NCBI GenBank assembly: GCA_000996275.1 | Contig: LCEG01000003.1 | Location: 186,001-250,000, forward strand | DNA: 64,000 nt | Direction of reading: 5' to 3' | Source of the DNA: a candidate division TM6 bacterium GW2011_GWE2_42_60 | GTDB lineage: Bacteria; Babelota; Babeliae; Babelales; Babelaceae | Shown here: one piece after another, positions 7,004 to 14,955 of the stretch | How positions within the stretch are numbered: position 1 is the first letter of the stretch | Layout of the letters: every line of letters starts with the position of its first letter | Position numbers and translations under genes: made by a program | Notes under the pieces: model-generated | Database searches by the model: none | Told to the model about the DNA's origin: nothing | The model's input: the letters and a program-made list of their open reading frames with translations, nothing else

Positions 7004-9604
7004 ATGAAATCGATGCAGATTCGTCAAAAGTTCTTCAATTTTTATATCAGACACAATCATTCAAAAGTCCCCAGTTCATCGCTTATTCCGGCCAACGACC
7101 CCACGCTTCTCTTTGCCAATGCGGGCATGAACCAATTCAAAGATATTTTTTTAGGTAAAGAAAAACGCAATTATACTCGTGCAGTGACCATTCAGAAGTG
7201 TATGCGAGCGGGCGGGAAGCATAATGATCTCGACAATGTCGGAAGAACTTCTCGGCACCTTACTTTTTTTGAAATGCTGGGAAACTTCTCATTTGGGGAT
7301 TACTTTAAAGAGGATGCAATTCGCTTTGCATGGGATTTTCTTACCCGCGAATTAGAGCTTCCTGCAGAAAAGCTCTACATCAGCGTCTATGAAGCAGATG
7401 ATGAAGCTTATCAGATTTGGCACAAACATATTGGACTTCCTACAGACCATATCATTCGACTCGGTCGTCGTGATAACTTCTGGCAGATGGGTGACACAGG
7501 ACCATGTGGACCATGCTCAGAGATCTATTTTGACCGTGGTGCAAAAAATGAGGCTGAACAAAGCCTTAAACCTGGTGATGAATGTGAACGCTTTTTAGAA
7601 ATCTGGAATCTCGTCTTTATGCAGTTCGATCGGCAAGCAGACGGAAGAGAGCTTCCTTTAGAATCAAAAGGCATTGACACAGGTATGGGTCTCGAACGAC
7701 TCTGCACCGTACTTCAGTCTACCGATTCTGTCTTTGAAACCGACATTTTTGCGGGGATACTACGTCACCTTGAAAAGCTTTCGGGTAAACAGTACGCCAC
7801 CGCTCAAAATAAAATCAAAACCGCATTTCGCGTACTTGCAGATCATATACGGTCAACAAGCCTCGCAATCGCAGATGGTGGCATGCCCTCAAATGAAGGT
7901 CGTGGCTACGTCCTACGTAAAATCATCCGTCGCGCAGCCCTTTTTTCACAAAAACTGGGTAATGTCATGTTCTTTGCTCAACTTGCACCAGTATTTATTG
8001 ATGAAATGGGACAAATATACCCTGAGTTACAGGCTAATCGTCAACTTATTATCAGCACACTCACGAGCGAAATCGAAAAGTTTATGAACAATCTTGTTCA
8101 AGGACAGGCTATTGTTGAAAAATATCTTCAAGATAATCTCGAAACAAAGCGTATTTCTGGAGAGCAAGCTTTTAAACTTTATGATACTTTTGGCTTTCCC
8201 CTCGAACTCACCGTACTCATTGCATCTGAAAAAGGATACTCTGTTGACGAAGGCGGGTTTGAGCAAGCTATGAACGAACAACGAGAACAGTCAGGGAAGA
8301 AACAGGAAGAAACCGAGAAAATCAATCTCGATCCGTCACTAACAACAGAATTTGTCGGCTATGAAACAACCTCTCTACACACAACACTTTCTGCTATCAT
8401 TATTGATGGGCAACCAGTAATGCAGGTTAATCGTGGAACGGCTTGTCTTGTCGTAACAAAACAGAGCCCTTTTTACACTGAAGGGGGCGGTCAGGTTTCT
8501 GACACAGGTATTTTAACAACAGTACACGAAACTTCATCACTTATCCGATCAGTAAAAAGAGTCAATAAAGCATTTGTTCTTGAACTTGATGCTCCAGAAA
8601 AAATGGTTGTTGGAGACAAAGTCACCCTTACGGTTGATATGCAAGCGCGTAAAAACACCGCGCGGAATCACACCTCGACACACTTACTCCAAGCTGCTCT
8701 CATCTCACTTCTTGGTACTCATATAAAGCAAGCAGGGTCACTCGTCAGTCCAGATTATCTTCGTTTTGATTTTACCCATCACGAAAACATCTCAGAAGAT
8801 ACTGTTAATAAAATTGAAGCAATAGTTAACAAAACTATTCTTGAAAACATCCCTGTTAAAACACACGTTACTACCTACAAGGAAGCTGTCGAAAAAGGGG
8901 TTATCGCCTTTTTTGGTGAAAAATATAATCCAGAATCAGTACGCGTTGTCGAGGTAATCGGAACTTCGGCAGAACTCTGTGGAGGAACACACGTGCATGC
9001 AACCGGAGAAATAGGACTCTTTAAAATCACCTCAATTTCTTCGCTTTCTGTCGGAGTAAAACGCATTACTGCGGTTACGGGTACCGCAGGCCAAGAACTT
9101 TTTGATGAAACATTCGCTACGGTAAAAAATTTAGCGCAACATTTTAAAGTACAATCACACGAAGTGGTTAATGCTGTTGAAAAACTACATAATGAGCTCA
9201 AGAATACTGAACTTGCACTACAAGAAGCGCGACAAAAACTTATTGCAGCAAAAATACCTGAATGGACTGAAAAAACAACGCTGCTGCAAGGGATGCCGTT
9301 CGGGCTTATTATTGTTGAAGGGCTCGGTACCAAAGAGTTGCGTGAACTTGCACAAATGCTTCTCAAGAAAAAACCTGGATTTTATTTTATCTTCTCTGCA
9401 AATGTCAGCTCAATAGCCTTCTTTGCAACACGTGCACCGCAATTTGCACAACAGATAGATCTACGCACCTGTGCGGCATGGCTTATGACTCTTGGATTTA
9501 AAGGTGGAAGCACAAATGACAGTATTCAGGGTGGTGTGACAGGCATTCCTGATAACTTCCAGGCACAGTTACAGCAGTGGCTTGAAAAAAACAGCAAAGT
9601 ATAA
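7004..9604 (+). CDS. alaS: Alanyl-tRNA synthetase
   Basis: An 866-residue class II synthetase that charges tRNA-Ala, and by family knowledge also the alanine-accepting end of tmRNA encoded at 17.3-17.8 kb. The N-terminal aminoacylation core is intact (RxFxxFFxxxxH start, FANAGMNQFKD, GGKHNDLDNVG, TFFEMLGNFSFGDYFK and TGMGLERL). The editing domain keeps its zinc/active-site ligands: HTSTH near residue 557 and CGGTH near residue 658. The C-terminal oligomerisation domain is present, with GFKGGSTNDSIQGG near the end. Its length is close to the E. coli enzyme (876). The gene stands alone on the plus strand, with a palindrome in its promoter. The start is the first ATG after the promoter; an ATG three codons downstream is a minor alternative. 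Confidence 0.97.
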   Translation: MKSMQIRQKFFNFYIRHNHSKVPSSSLIPANDPTLLFANAGMNQFKDIFLGKEKRNYTRAVTIQKCMRAGGKHNDLDNVGRTSRHLTFFEMLGNFSFGDYFKEDAIRFAWDFLTRELELPAEKLYISVYEADDEAYQIWHKHIGLPTDHIIRLGRRDNFWQMGDTGPCGPCSEIYFDRGAKNEAEQSLKPGDECERFLEIWNLVFMQFDRQADGRELPLESKGIDTGMGLERLCTVLQSTDSVFETDIFAGILRHLEKLSGKQYATAQNKIKTAFRVLADHIRSTSLAIADGGMPSNEGRGYVLRKIIRRAALFSQKLGNVMFFAQLAPVFIDEMGQIYPELQANRQLIISTLTSEIEKFMNNLVQGQAIVEKYLQDNLETKRISGEQAFKLYDTFGFPLELTVLIASEKGYSVDEGGFEQAMNEQREQSGKKQEETEKINLDPSLTTEFVGYETTSLHTTLSAIIIDGQPVMQVNRGTACLVVTKQSPFYTEGGGQVSDTGILTTVHETSSLIRSVKRVNKAFVLELDAPEKMVVGDKVTLTVDMQARKNTARNHTSTHLLQAALISLLGTHIKQAGSLVSPDYLRFDFTHHENISEDTVNKIEAIVNKTILENIPVKTHVTTYKEAVEKGVIAFFGEKYNPESVRVVEVIGTSAELCGGTHVHATGEIGLFKITSISSLSVGVKRITAVTGTAGQELFDETFATVKNLAQHFKVQSHEVVNAVEKLHNELKNTELALQEARQKLIAAKIPEWTEKTTLLQGMPFGLIIVEGLGTKELRELAQMLLKKKPGFYFIFSANVSSIAFFATRAPQFAQQIDLRTCAAWLMTLGFKGGSTNDSIQGGVTGIPDNFQAQLQQWLEKNSKV

Positions 9605-9632
9605 AAAAACACGCTTGCAAAAAGGTTTTTTA

Positions 9633-10064
9633 ATGTTCAAAAACAGACTATTTATTTTTGCGCTCATATTCGCCTGCTTTGTAAATAATCATAAAACAAT
9701 TGCCTCTCATAACAGCTCTCTTGAAGAAAGAGAGCTTGTTTGTGCTATCCACAAAAAGAGTCTTGAAAATGTGCAGAAATGGAGCGGTTTTATACAGGAC
9801 ATTAATAAACCTATTGAAGGATTTACACCACTACAGTTTGCCTGCTGGAAAGGATGCTCCGATATTGTTCAGTTTTTGGTTGAAGAAAAGAAAGCAACAA
9901 TAGACCTCGAAACAGAGAGGTTTCCCTGGCCACCTTTTTATTTAGCCTGTCTCTATGGGCACAGTACAATAATAGAGTATCTTTTTTCAAAAACTGATCA
10001 AAAACTTACCCTATGGGAACTTTTTAATAAATACGCACAAGAAGATGCCTTGTTTGAAAAATAA
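9633..10064 (+). CDS. Short secreted ankyrin-repeat protein
   Basis: A 143-residue protein with a signal peptide (MFKNRLFIFALIFACFVNN) and two to three ankyrin-like repeats: GFTPLQFACWKGCSDIVQFLVEE and a second FYLACLYGHSTIIEYLF unit. I start at the ATG with a signal peptide directly behind it, after AAAAAGG. A longer reading frame opens 51 bp upstream inside alaS but would put a basic tail before the signal. It follows alaS by 28 bp and precedes a second ankyrin gene, so the three could be cotranscribed. Exported ankyrin proteins in intracellular bacteria commonly act on host proteins; that role is inference. Confidence 0.7.
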   Translation: MFKNRLFIFALIFACFVNNHKTIASHNSSLEERELVCAIHKKSLENVQKWSGFIQDINKPIEGFTPLQFACWKGCSDIVQFLVEEKKATIDLETERFPWPPFYLACLYGHSTIIEYLFSKTDQKLTLWELFNKYAQEDALFEK

Positions 10065-10087
10065 CCTTACTTAAAAGAAAGAACTGT

Positions 10088-10993
10088 ATGCTCAGGAAAA
10101 CCCTTGCTATTACTGCGCTCGCTCTCATGGGACTTGCAAACAGCCACTTTTGTACCGCAACAAAAATTTTTGTACTAAATTCTTCTAATCGGCAGTTTGA
10201 ACAAGCACAAATTGTTTATTTTGAAACATCAATTCTTCACAACATTAGCAATGATAGTACTAACAACATTTTCTGGGCAATTGCCAAAGATAATTTTGAT
10301 GAAGTAAAAACACTCTGCACTGCGATCAAAAATATCAACAAACTCTTTGTTAATAATATTAACCCCCTCCAACTTGCTTGCCGCAACGGCTGGCTTGATA
10401 TCGTCAAATATCTTGTTGAAGTATGCAAAGCAGACGTCAATTATCAAAGTGAACAAGCCAACAAAACTCCTCTGAGCTGGGCATGTTCGCAAGGACACAA
10501 AGAAATTGTAAAATATCTCTTAGACCACAATGCAGATCCTTCCAAAGGGAATAAACAAACCAAACCCATTCACGAAGTGCTCTGTAGCTCTACTGAAAAT
10601 CACTTTGCCTGTCTTCAACTTCTTGTAAAAACAAAAAAAATCAATATCGATGCACCGGGAAATCGAGATCGGACCGCCTTACAAAAGGCCTGTTCTCAAG
10701 GGTATATTAAAATCGTTGAATATCTTCTTAAAAATGGTGCTAACCAAAATATCAAGGATGAATTTGATCGAACTGCTTGGGACTTTGCAAATCAATGTTT
10801 TAACGAGGAAGCTAGGCTTTCGATACTCACGCTTTTAAATCTCTATAAAGCACCTTATTTCTGCAAAAATCTCGCTCAATGTGCCATTTTAGCAACTCAA
10901 TTTTCTGGCGAAAAGCTTTTACAGAAACAAAAACAATCAAAGCCCCATGAACTGTTCTATGACATGAAAATCAAATTCACCAAAGAGATATAG
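10088..10993 (+). CDS. Secreted ankyrin-repeat protein
   Basis: A 301-residue protein with a signal peptide (residues 1-24) and at least four ankyrin repeats between about residues 60 and 240 (INPLQLACRNGWLDIVKYL, TPLSWACSQGHKEIVKYLL, RTALQKACSQGYIKIVEYL). The repeats follow the family consensus closely. The C-terminal 60 residues are helical without a clear domain. It lies 23 bp downstream of the short ankyrin gene and 38 bp upstream of another secreted gene, forming a small cluster. It is likely periplasmic or exported and binds proteins. A host target is possible but unproven. Confidence 0.82.
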   Translation: MLRKTLAITALALMGLANSHFCTATKIFVLNSSNRQFEQAQIVYFETSILHNISNDSTNNIFWAIAKDNFDEVKTLCTAIKNINKLFVNNINPLQLACRNGWLDIVKYLVEVCKADVNYQSEQANKTPLSWACSQGHKEIVKYLLDHNADPSKGNKQTKPIHEVLCSSTENHFACLQLLVKTKKINIDAPGNRDRTALQKACSQGYIKIVEYLLKNGANQNIKDEFDRTAWDFANQCFNEEARLSILTLLNLYKAPYFCKNLAQCAILATQFSGEKLLQKQKQSKPHELFYDMKIKFTKEI

Positions 10994-11031
10994 CAATCCT
11001 GTTTTACAAACCATCCACCGAAAGAAATTGT

Positions 11032-11379
11032 ATGGAATTTTTACAAAAGCTCTGTCTCACACTTACACTGACAACCACCATTTGCATATGCTCAACAAGT
11101 ATCTGTTCTTCTCAAGAACATGTGGATAAACCTAAGTACGCCCTTAAAAAAACATTCTCTTTCTTAGAAAAAACAATTACGCGTTCTCAAAAATCCGCGA
11201 CTTTCTGGCAAAGTGTATTTAATCAGCCGCCCAAAAAAGATATAATTCCCCCAATCCGCCTCCCTTTTTTATTTTATGGCCTAGACGGAAAACCCGATTA
11301 TAAAAGTTACCATGAACAGGTAATGGAGTACTCGTGGAGAAGATCATGCGAAAAACGCTCCCTAAAAAGAGCTAATTAA
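11032..11379 (+). CDS. Small secreted protein of unknown function
   Basis: A 115-residue protein with a signal peptide rich in Thr and Cys (residues 1-27) and a basic mature region containing SFLEKTITRSQKSATFWQSVF and a PPIRLPFLFYGLDG segment. I recognise no domain. It is the last plus-strand gene of the alaS-ankyrin run, and a perfect hairpin lies 13 bp beyond its stop. The start is supported by AAAGAAA upstream and by the signal peptide immediately after the ATG. Confidence 0.6.
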   Translation: MEFLQKLCLTLTLTTTICICSTSICSSQEHVDKPKYALKKTFSFLEKTITRSQKSATFWQSVFNQPPKKDIIPPIRLPFLFYGLDGKPDYKSYHEQVMEYSWRRSCEKRSLKRAN

Positions 11380-11391
11380 TACAACATCGAA

Positions 11392-11421
11392 TAGCTGAGA
11401 GATTCTCCAATCTCTCAGCTA
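11392..11421. terminator. Bidirectional hairpin between convergent genes
   Basis: A perfect 13-bp stem (TAGCTGAGAGATT / AATCTCTCAGCTA) with a four-base loop CTCC. It lies between convergent genes and contains the stop codon of the minus-strand ATPase at 11415-11417. There is no long T-run, so it may stop transcription weakly or act as a repeat. Its core GAGAGATT/AATCTCTC is shared with the two hairpins on the other side of the ATPase gene. Confidence 0.6.
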
Positions 11422-12599
11422 CGTATCTTTTGATACAGGTCACCTGCCGATTTCCAGCTCACTACCTCAGCTTGCTTCCAGCTCTGATTTTCAGAGCCCC
11501 CATAGATAAGATATGACTTTTCATTTGGCATATTCACAGTCTTTTGCCAAAAACTTAATTCTTTAAAAAAATCAGAGACAACTGTTTTACCTGCTTTCAC
11601 TTCAACCGGAACTGGTCTTGATCCAATGTCGATAATACAATCCACTTCATGCCCCTGTTGGTCACGCCAAAAATAAAGGCCTGGTTGTTGATCAAGATTA
11701 TAGTGCTGTTTCAATAGATCAGAAATAATAAGCGACTCAACCAATCCCCCTCGAAGATAGTGTGCATTAAGCTCTTCGGCCGATCGTATTTTTAAAAGCG
11801 AACAGGCAATTCCCGTATCCACAAAATAGAGTTTTGGCGCTTTAATAAGACGCTTACCAAAGTTGTTAAAATAGGGATGCAAAAGGAAAACAACATAACT
11901 CGCTTCTAATAAAGAGATCCAGGATTTTGCAGTATTATGATTAATGCCACAATCGTTACCCAAAGAAGAAAGGTTAAGCACTTGCCCAATGCGTCCTGCG
12001 CATAATCGCATAAATGTCTGAAAAGTGTTCAAATCCTCAACTGTTTTAATTTGCCGAACATCCCGTTCTACATACAACCGTAAATAGTTACTATAAAGCC
12101 GATCAACCGAAACTTTCTCTGCATGTGCACGGGGATAAAACCCCTTATAAACCAGCGTTTCTATTTTATCCGGCAGAAGCCCTGCATCATTCAGTTCACT
12201 GAGAGAAAGAGGTAAAAGCGTCAAAACTGCCATTCTTCCGGCCAACGTCTGTGTTATTGCCTCATCAACCAAAAAATTTTGCGACCCCGTAACAATAAAA
12301 AAACCCTTCTTTTTTTCACGATCAACAATAGTCTGCATATACGAAAGAAGCTCTGGGGCGTGCTGAATTTCATCCAAAATCAATCCGGATGAAGAGGGAT
12401 ATTCAGTCAAAAACTTTCTTGGATCTTGTTGAGCAAGCGCACGAATATCAAAGTCCTCTAAAGAAACATATTTGTGCTCCGGGAAAAGTGTCTGCGCAAC
12501 AGTTGTTTTACCAGATTGTCGGGGCCCGACAATCGCCAAAACTGGATATTCTTGTGCAGCTTCTCGCACTTGTGCTTCCAAAGATCGTTTTATAAACAT
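11415..12599 (-). CDS. AAA ATPase with DUF4143 C-terminal domain
   Basis: A 394-residue protein of the common AAA_14/DUF4143 family. Walker A is GPRQSGKTT at about 25-33, Walker B is LILDEIQHAPE at about 94-104, and a sensor-like VTGSQNFL follows. The C-terminal half carries the DUF4143 nuclease-like region (FYFWRDQQGHEVDCIID, then VPVEVKAGKT), an acidic D...E-x-K pattern. These proteins are widespread, often horizontally spread, and their function is not established. An AGGGGG ribosome site precedes the ATG. The gene is framed by related hairpins on both sides, which suggests it arrived as a discrete insert (inference). A second, distant paralogue lies at 14956-16302. Confidence 0.85.
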   Translation of the reverse strand: MFIKRSLEAQVREAAQEYPVLAIVGPRQSGKTTVAQTLFPEHKYVSLEDFDIRALAQQDPRKFLTEYPSSSGLILDEIQHAPELLSYMQTIVDREKKKGFFIVTGSQNFLVDEAITQTLAGRMAVLTLLPLSLSELNDAGLLPDKIETLVYKGFYPRAHAEKVSVDRLYSNYLRLYVERDVRQIKTVEDLNTFQTFMRLCAGRIGQVLNLSSLGNDCGINHNTAKSWISLLEASYVVFLLHPYFNNFGKRLIKAPKLYFVDTGIACSLLKIRSAEELNAHYLRGGLVESLIISDLLKQHYNLDQQPGLYFWRDQQGHEVDCIIDIGSRPVPVEVKAGKTVVSDFFKELSFWQKTVNMPNEKSYLIYGGSENQSWKQAEVVSWKSAGDLYQKIRS

Positions 12600-12623
12600 T
12601 ACAGCCCCCTATTAAAACACCAA

Positions 12624-12668
12624 ATTCTTTGAGAGATTGTTAATCCAATTCTCAATCTCTCAAAGAAT
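12624..12668. repeat. Hairpin repeat A upstream of the DUF4143 ATPase
   Basis: A perfect 16-bp inverted repeat (ATTCTTTGAGAGATTG / CAATCTCTCAAAGAAT) with a 13-base loop TTAATCCAATTCT. It is 24 bp upstream of the ATPase start codon. Its inner stem and loop are nearly identical to the hairpin at 12720-12760, while the outer stem differs in a way that keeps pairing. Confidence 0.75.
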
Positions 12669-12719
12669 CATAGCGCAATCTTAGGTGAAAAAGCAAGTAT
12701 TAAAAGGAGTTTTTATAAC

Positions 12720-12760
12720 AACTTGAGAGATTGTTAATTCGATTCTCAATCTCTCAAGTT
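12720..12760. repeat. Hairpin repeat B downstream of pth
   Basis: A perfect 14-bp inverted repeat (AACTTGAGAGATTG / CAATCTCTCAAGTT) with a 13-base loop TTAATTCGATTCT. It lies 7 bp past the stop of pth, so it may terminate that transcript. It is a sibling of hairpin repeat A. Confidence 0.75.
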
Positions 12761-12767
12761 TTATATA

Positions 12768-13334
12768 CTAAATGCTCTGAGCGGGGCAACCCACAAGCAC
12801 ACTCTCATTGTTTTTTTTTACGCAGACTGCTTCAACCTGCTCTACCGCTTTATCGATAAGCGATTGAACAAGAGTCGCATCTTCAGAAAATATCTTCAAA
12901 ACAAAATCGGAGACAGATTCATGCTCTGGAGGACGTCCAACTCCACATCGAACCCGATGGAAACCTTCACCAACAGTGCTGATGATTGAGCGTAGTCCAT
13001 TATGGCCACGGGCACTCCCGCCTAAGCGTTCGGTCACTTTACCAAATGGAAGTTCAAGTTCATCATGAACCACAAGTATTTCATCTGGTTTTATGCCTTG
13101 CTTAGTCAGAAAACTCAATGCACGCCCTGATGCATTCATAAATGTTTGGGGTTTTAAAAGTATAATTTTTTGGCCATCAATAAGAATATCAACAAACTCT
13201 ATTTCACCACGCAAATGCCAATCGCCCTCATACTTTTTTGCAAGAGCATCAAGCACGCGAAATCCAATATTATGTCGTGTTTTTATGAATTGGTTTCCTG
13301 GATTTCCCAACCCAACAACCGCTTTTATGGTCAT
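12768..13334 (-). CDS. pth: Peptidyl-tRNA hydrolase
   Basis: A 188-residue enzyme that releases peptides from prematurely dissociated peptidyl-tRNA and recycles tRNA. It shows the full catalytic set: GLGNPG near the start, TRHNIGF (general-base His), MNASG, VVHDELELPFG (catalytic Asp region) and GHNGLRSI. I choose the ATG directly after GAGGAG (13335-13346 region) rather than an upstream frame start that would add 17 residues before MTIKAVVGLGNPG. The C-terminus is slightly shorter than in E. coli. It functions alongside the tmRNA/SmpB rescue genes a few kilobases away, but proximity alone is not evidence of coregulation. Confidence 0.95.
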   Translation of the reverse strand: MTIKAVVGLGNPGNQFIKTRHNIGFRVLDALAKKYEGDWHLRGEIEFVDILIDGQKIILLKPQTFMNASGRALSFLTKQGIKPDEILVVHDELELPFGKVTERLGGSARGHNGLRSIISTVGEGFHRVRCGVGRPPEHESVSDFVLKIFSEDATLVQSLIDKAVEQVEAVCVKKNNESVLVGCPAQSI

Positions 13335-13434
13335 ATGTAGCTCCTCATCATCAGTTACCTTTTTATGTTGCAATAACCCTGCCATACAATATGCTATCGG
13401 TCGGGAAAGTTGTACACAAAAAAAGAGAATTATT

Positions 13435-13905
13435 ATGAACCATACAAACTTTATAAAACAAGCGACTGAGCTTGCAATTAAAAATGTTCAAAATCACAAC
13501 GGTGGCCCTTTTGGCGCAATCATCGTCAAAGATGGAGAAGTTATCGCAGAAGGAGTAAACCTTGTCACCGCAACCAATGACCCCACTGCCCACGCAGAAA
13601 TTGTTGCACTTCGAGCTGCCTGCAAAAAACTTGCCTCGTTTCAACTCACTGGATGCACACTTTATTCATCATGCGAACCATGCCCTATGTGCTTCGGTGC
13701 TATCTATTGGGCCCGCCCAGACGCGCTCTATTTTTCTGCAACAAAAGAAAACGCGGCAGCCGTTGGTTTTGATGATTCTTTCATTTACGAAGAACTCTCA
13801 AAATCATTCGACTACCGCGCCATTACTACCAAAAGAATTCCAACAGATCTCATGCTCAAAGCATTTGACCTCTGGAAGAGTAGTTTAGAGAAAAGAGATT
13901 ATTGA
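13435..13905 (+). CDS. guaD: Guanine deaminase, CDA-superfamily type
   Basis: A 156-residue cytidine-deaminase-superfamily protein closely resembling the short guanine deaminase of Bacillus. It has GGPFGAIIVKDG near the N-terminus, the zinc/proton-shuttle motif HAEI and the PCPMC motif with the preceding SCE. The specific GFDDSFIYEE segment and a short C-terminal tail ending in Tyr match guanine deaminase better than tRNA adenosine deaminase. It converts guanine to xanthine. The true start is the ATG after AAAGAGA; the same frame stays open far upstream, antisense to pth, and that part should be ignored. A TadA-like role on tRNA is the main alternative. Confidence 0.85.
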   Translation: MNHTNFIKQATELAIKNVQNHNGGPFGAIIVKDGEVIAEGVNLVTATNDPTAHAEIVALRAACKKLASFQLTGCTLYSSCEPCPMCFGAIYWARPDALYFSATKENAAAVGFDDSFIYEELSKSFDYRAITTKRIPTDLMLKAFDLWKSSLEKRDY

Positions 13906-13920
13906 ATCAAGCTCTCATTC

Positions 13921-14853
13921 TCAACTTTTCTTCACTGCTTTTACCGCAGGCTTTGCTTTTGCGCCATTAGATGCTGTTTTTGGAGCAGGTGCTTTTGCGC
14001 CATTAGTCTTTGGTGCAACCTTCGCCCCACCATTACCTCCATTAACTCCACTTACTCCATTACCCGCTTGTGGTTTTGCAAATTTTGCTTTTGCTTTTTT
14101 CTGGGCATAGAGATCATTCATTTTTTTGAGGACAATGTCAGAAATGTTGCATTTTTCAGCTACGTAGAAGAATTTTGGAACAACCATATCAAAGTTTTGT
14201 TTCTTAGCCACTTTTTCGACGGCTTCTTGGAATGCAACAAACATCTCTTCTTGCAACTGACGCTGACGACCTTCAGCTTCCATCTGTAAATCACGCTCAT
14301 CAATTTCTAAGTTGTTACGTTTTTTTGCAAGATCAGCAGGACTCACCTTATTTTCAACGCGTTGTTTTTCAAGATCTTCGTACTCTTTTTTAAGACGCTC
14401 TGCACGCTCACGAAGTTCTTTTTGAACAACAGTTGCTTTGTCACGGAATTCGTCTGCTGAGGTAATAACCTTTTCAACTTCAACACTTCCAATACGTGCT
14501 GATACAGCAACGCTTTCTTTCTTTATTGATGGTGCTGTTTCTTTTTTCTCCGCAACTGGCTGTACCGGCTCTTGTGTTACAACGGGCGTTACAACAGGCG
14601 CAACCTCAGGAAGTGCTGTTTCTTCATCAATAAAACCGGTAGATACTTCTGCTCCTGGCGCCATTGCTACTGGTTCAACAGGTGCTTCAACCACTGGCTC
14701 AACAGCAGGCTCTTTTTCTGCTTGCAAGGCAGTATCTGGAGTGGCTCCAGGAAGTACTGGAGAAGTAACCATTTGAGAAGAACCGGCTGCCGATAGAAGA
14801 GCACCTGTCTGAACCAAAAGCATGGTTAAGAGGAGAAAACGAATCTGCTTCAT
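13921..14853 (-). CDS. OmpH/Skp-like periplasmic chaperone with extended tails
   Basis: A 310-residue secreted protein. A signal peptide (1-23) is followed by a Pro/Val/Glu-rich linker (about 45-110). Next comes an OmpH/Skp-like core from about 120 to 260: a short strand (IGSVEVEKVITSADEF) and a long charged helical hairpin (ELRERAERLKKEYEDLEKQR, then a returning helix), ending with a VVPKFFYVAE strand and DIVLKKMNDLY. The last 55 residues are low-complexity Lys/Ala/Gly/Asn. Skp chaperones hold unfolded outer-membrane proteins in the periplasm. The core of about 140 residues is typical, but the two low-complexity tails are not. AAGGA lies before the ATG. Confidence 0.72.
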   Translation of the reverse strand: MKQIRFLLLTMLLVQTGALLSAAGSSQMVTSPVLPGATPDTALQAEKEPAVEPVVEAPVEPVAMAPGAEVSTGFIDEETALPEVAPVVTPVVTQEPVQPVAEKKETAPSIKKESVAVSARIGSVEVEKVITSADEFRDKATVVQKELRERAERLKKEYEDLEKQRVENKVSPADLAKKRNNLEIDERDLQMEAEGRQRQLQEEMFVAFQEAVEKVAKKQNFDMVVPKFFYVAEKCNISDIVLKKMNDLYAQKKAKAKFAKPQAGNGVSGVNGGNGGAKVAPKTNGAKAPAPKTASNGAKAKPAVKAVKKS

Positions 14854-14955
14854 AAAAAATCCTTATATAAAGGGGTTTATCAACTTGTATCTCGCACTAT
14901 ACAATCTGCCCTTTAGTATAACAAAAAGACCGCCACCGCAAAGTGATTAAATTCC

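Noticed and set aside
8875-9366. 163-codon minus-strand frame inside alaS
   Set aside because: Shadow of alaS with Ser/Cys-rich composition typical of antisense frames; no homology.
13093-13434. Longer N-terminus for the guanine deaminase
   Set aside because: This part is antisense to pth; homology to GuaD starts at the ATG at 13435, preceded by AAAGAGA.
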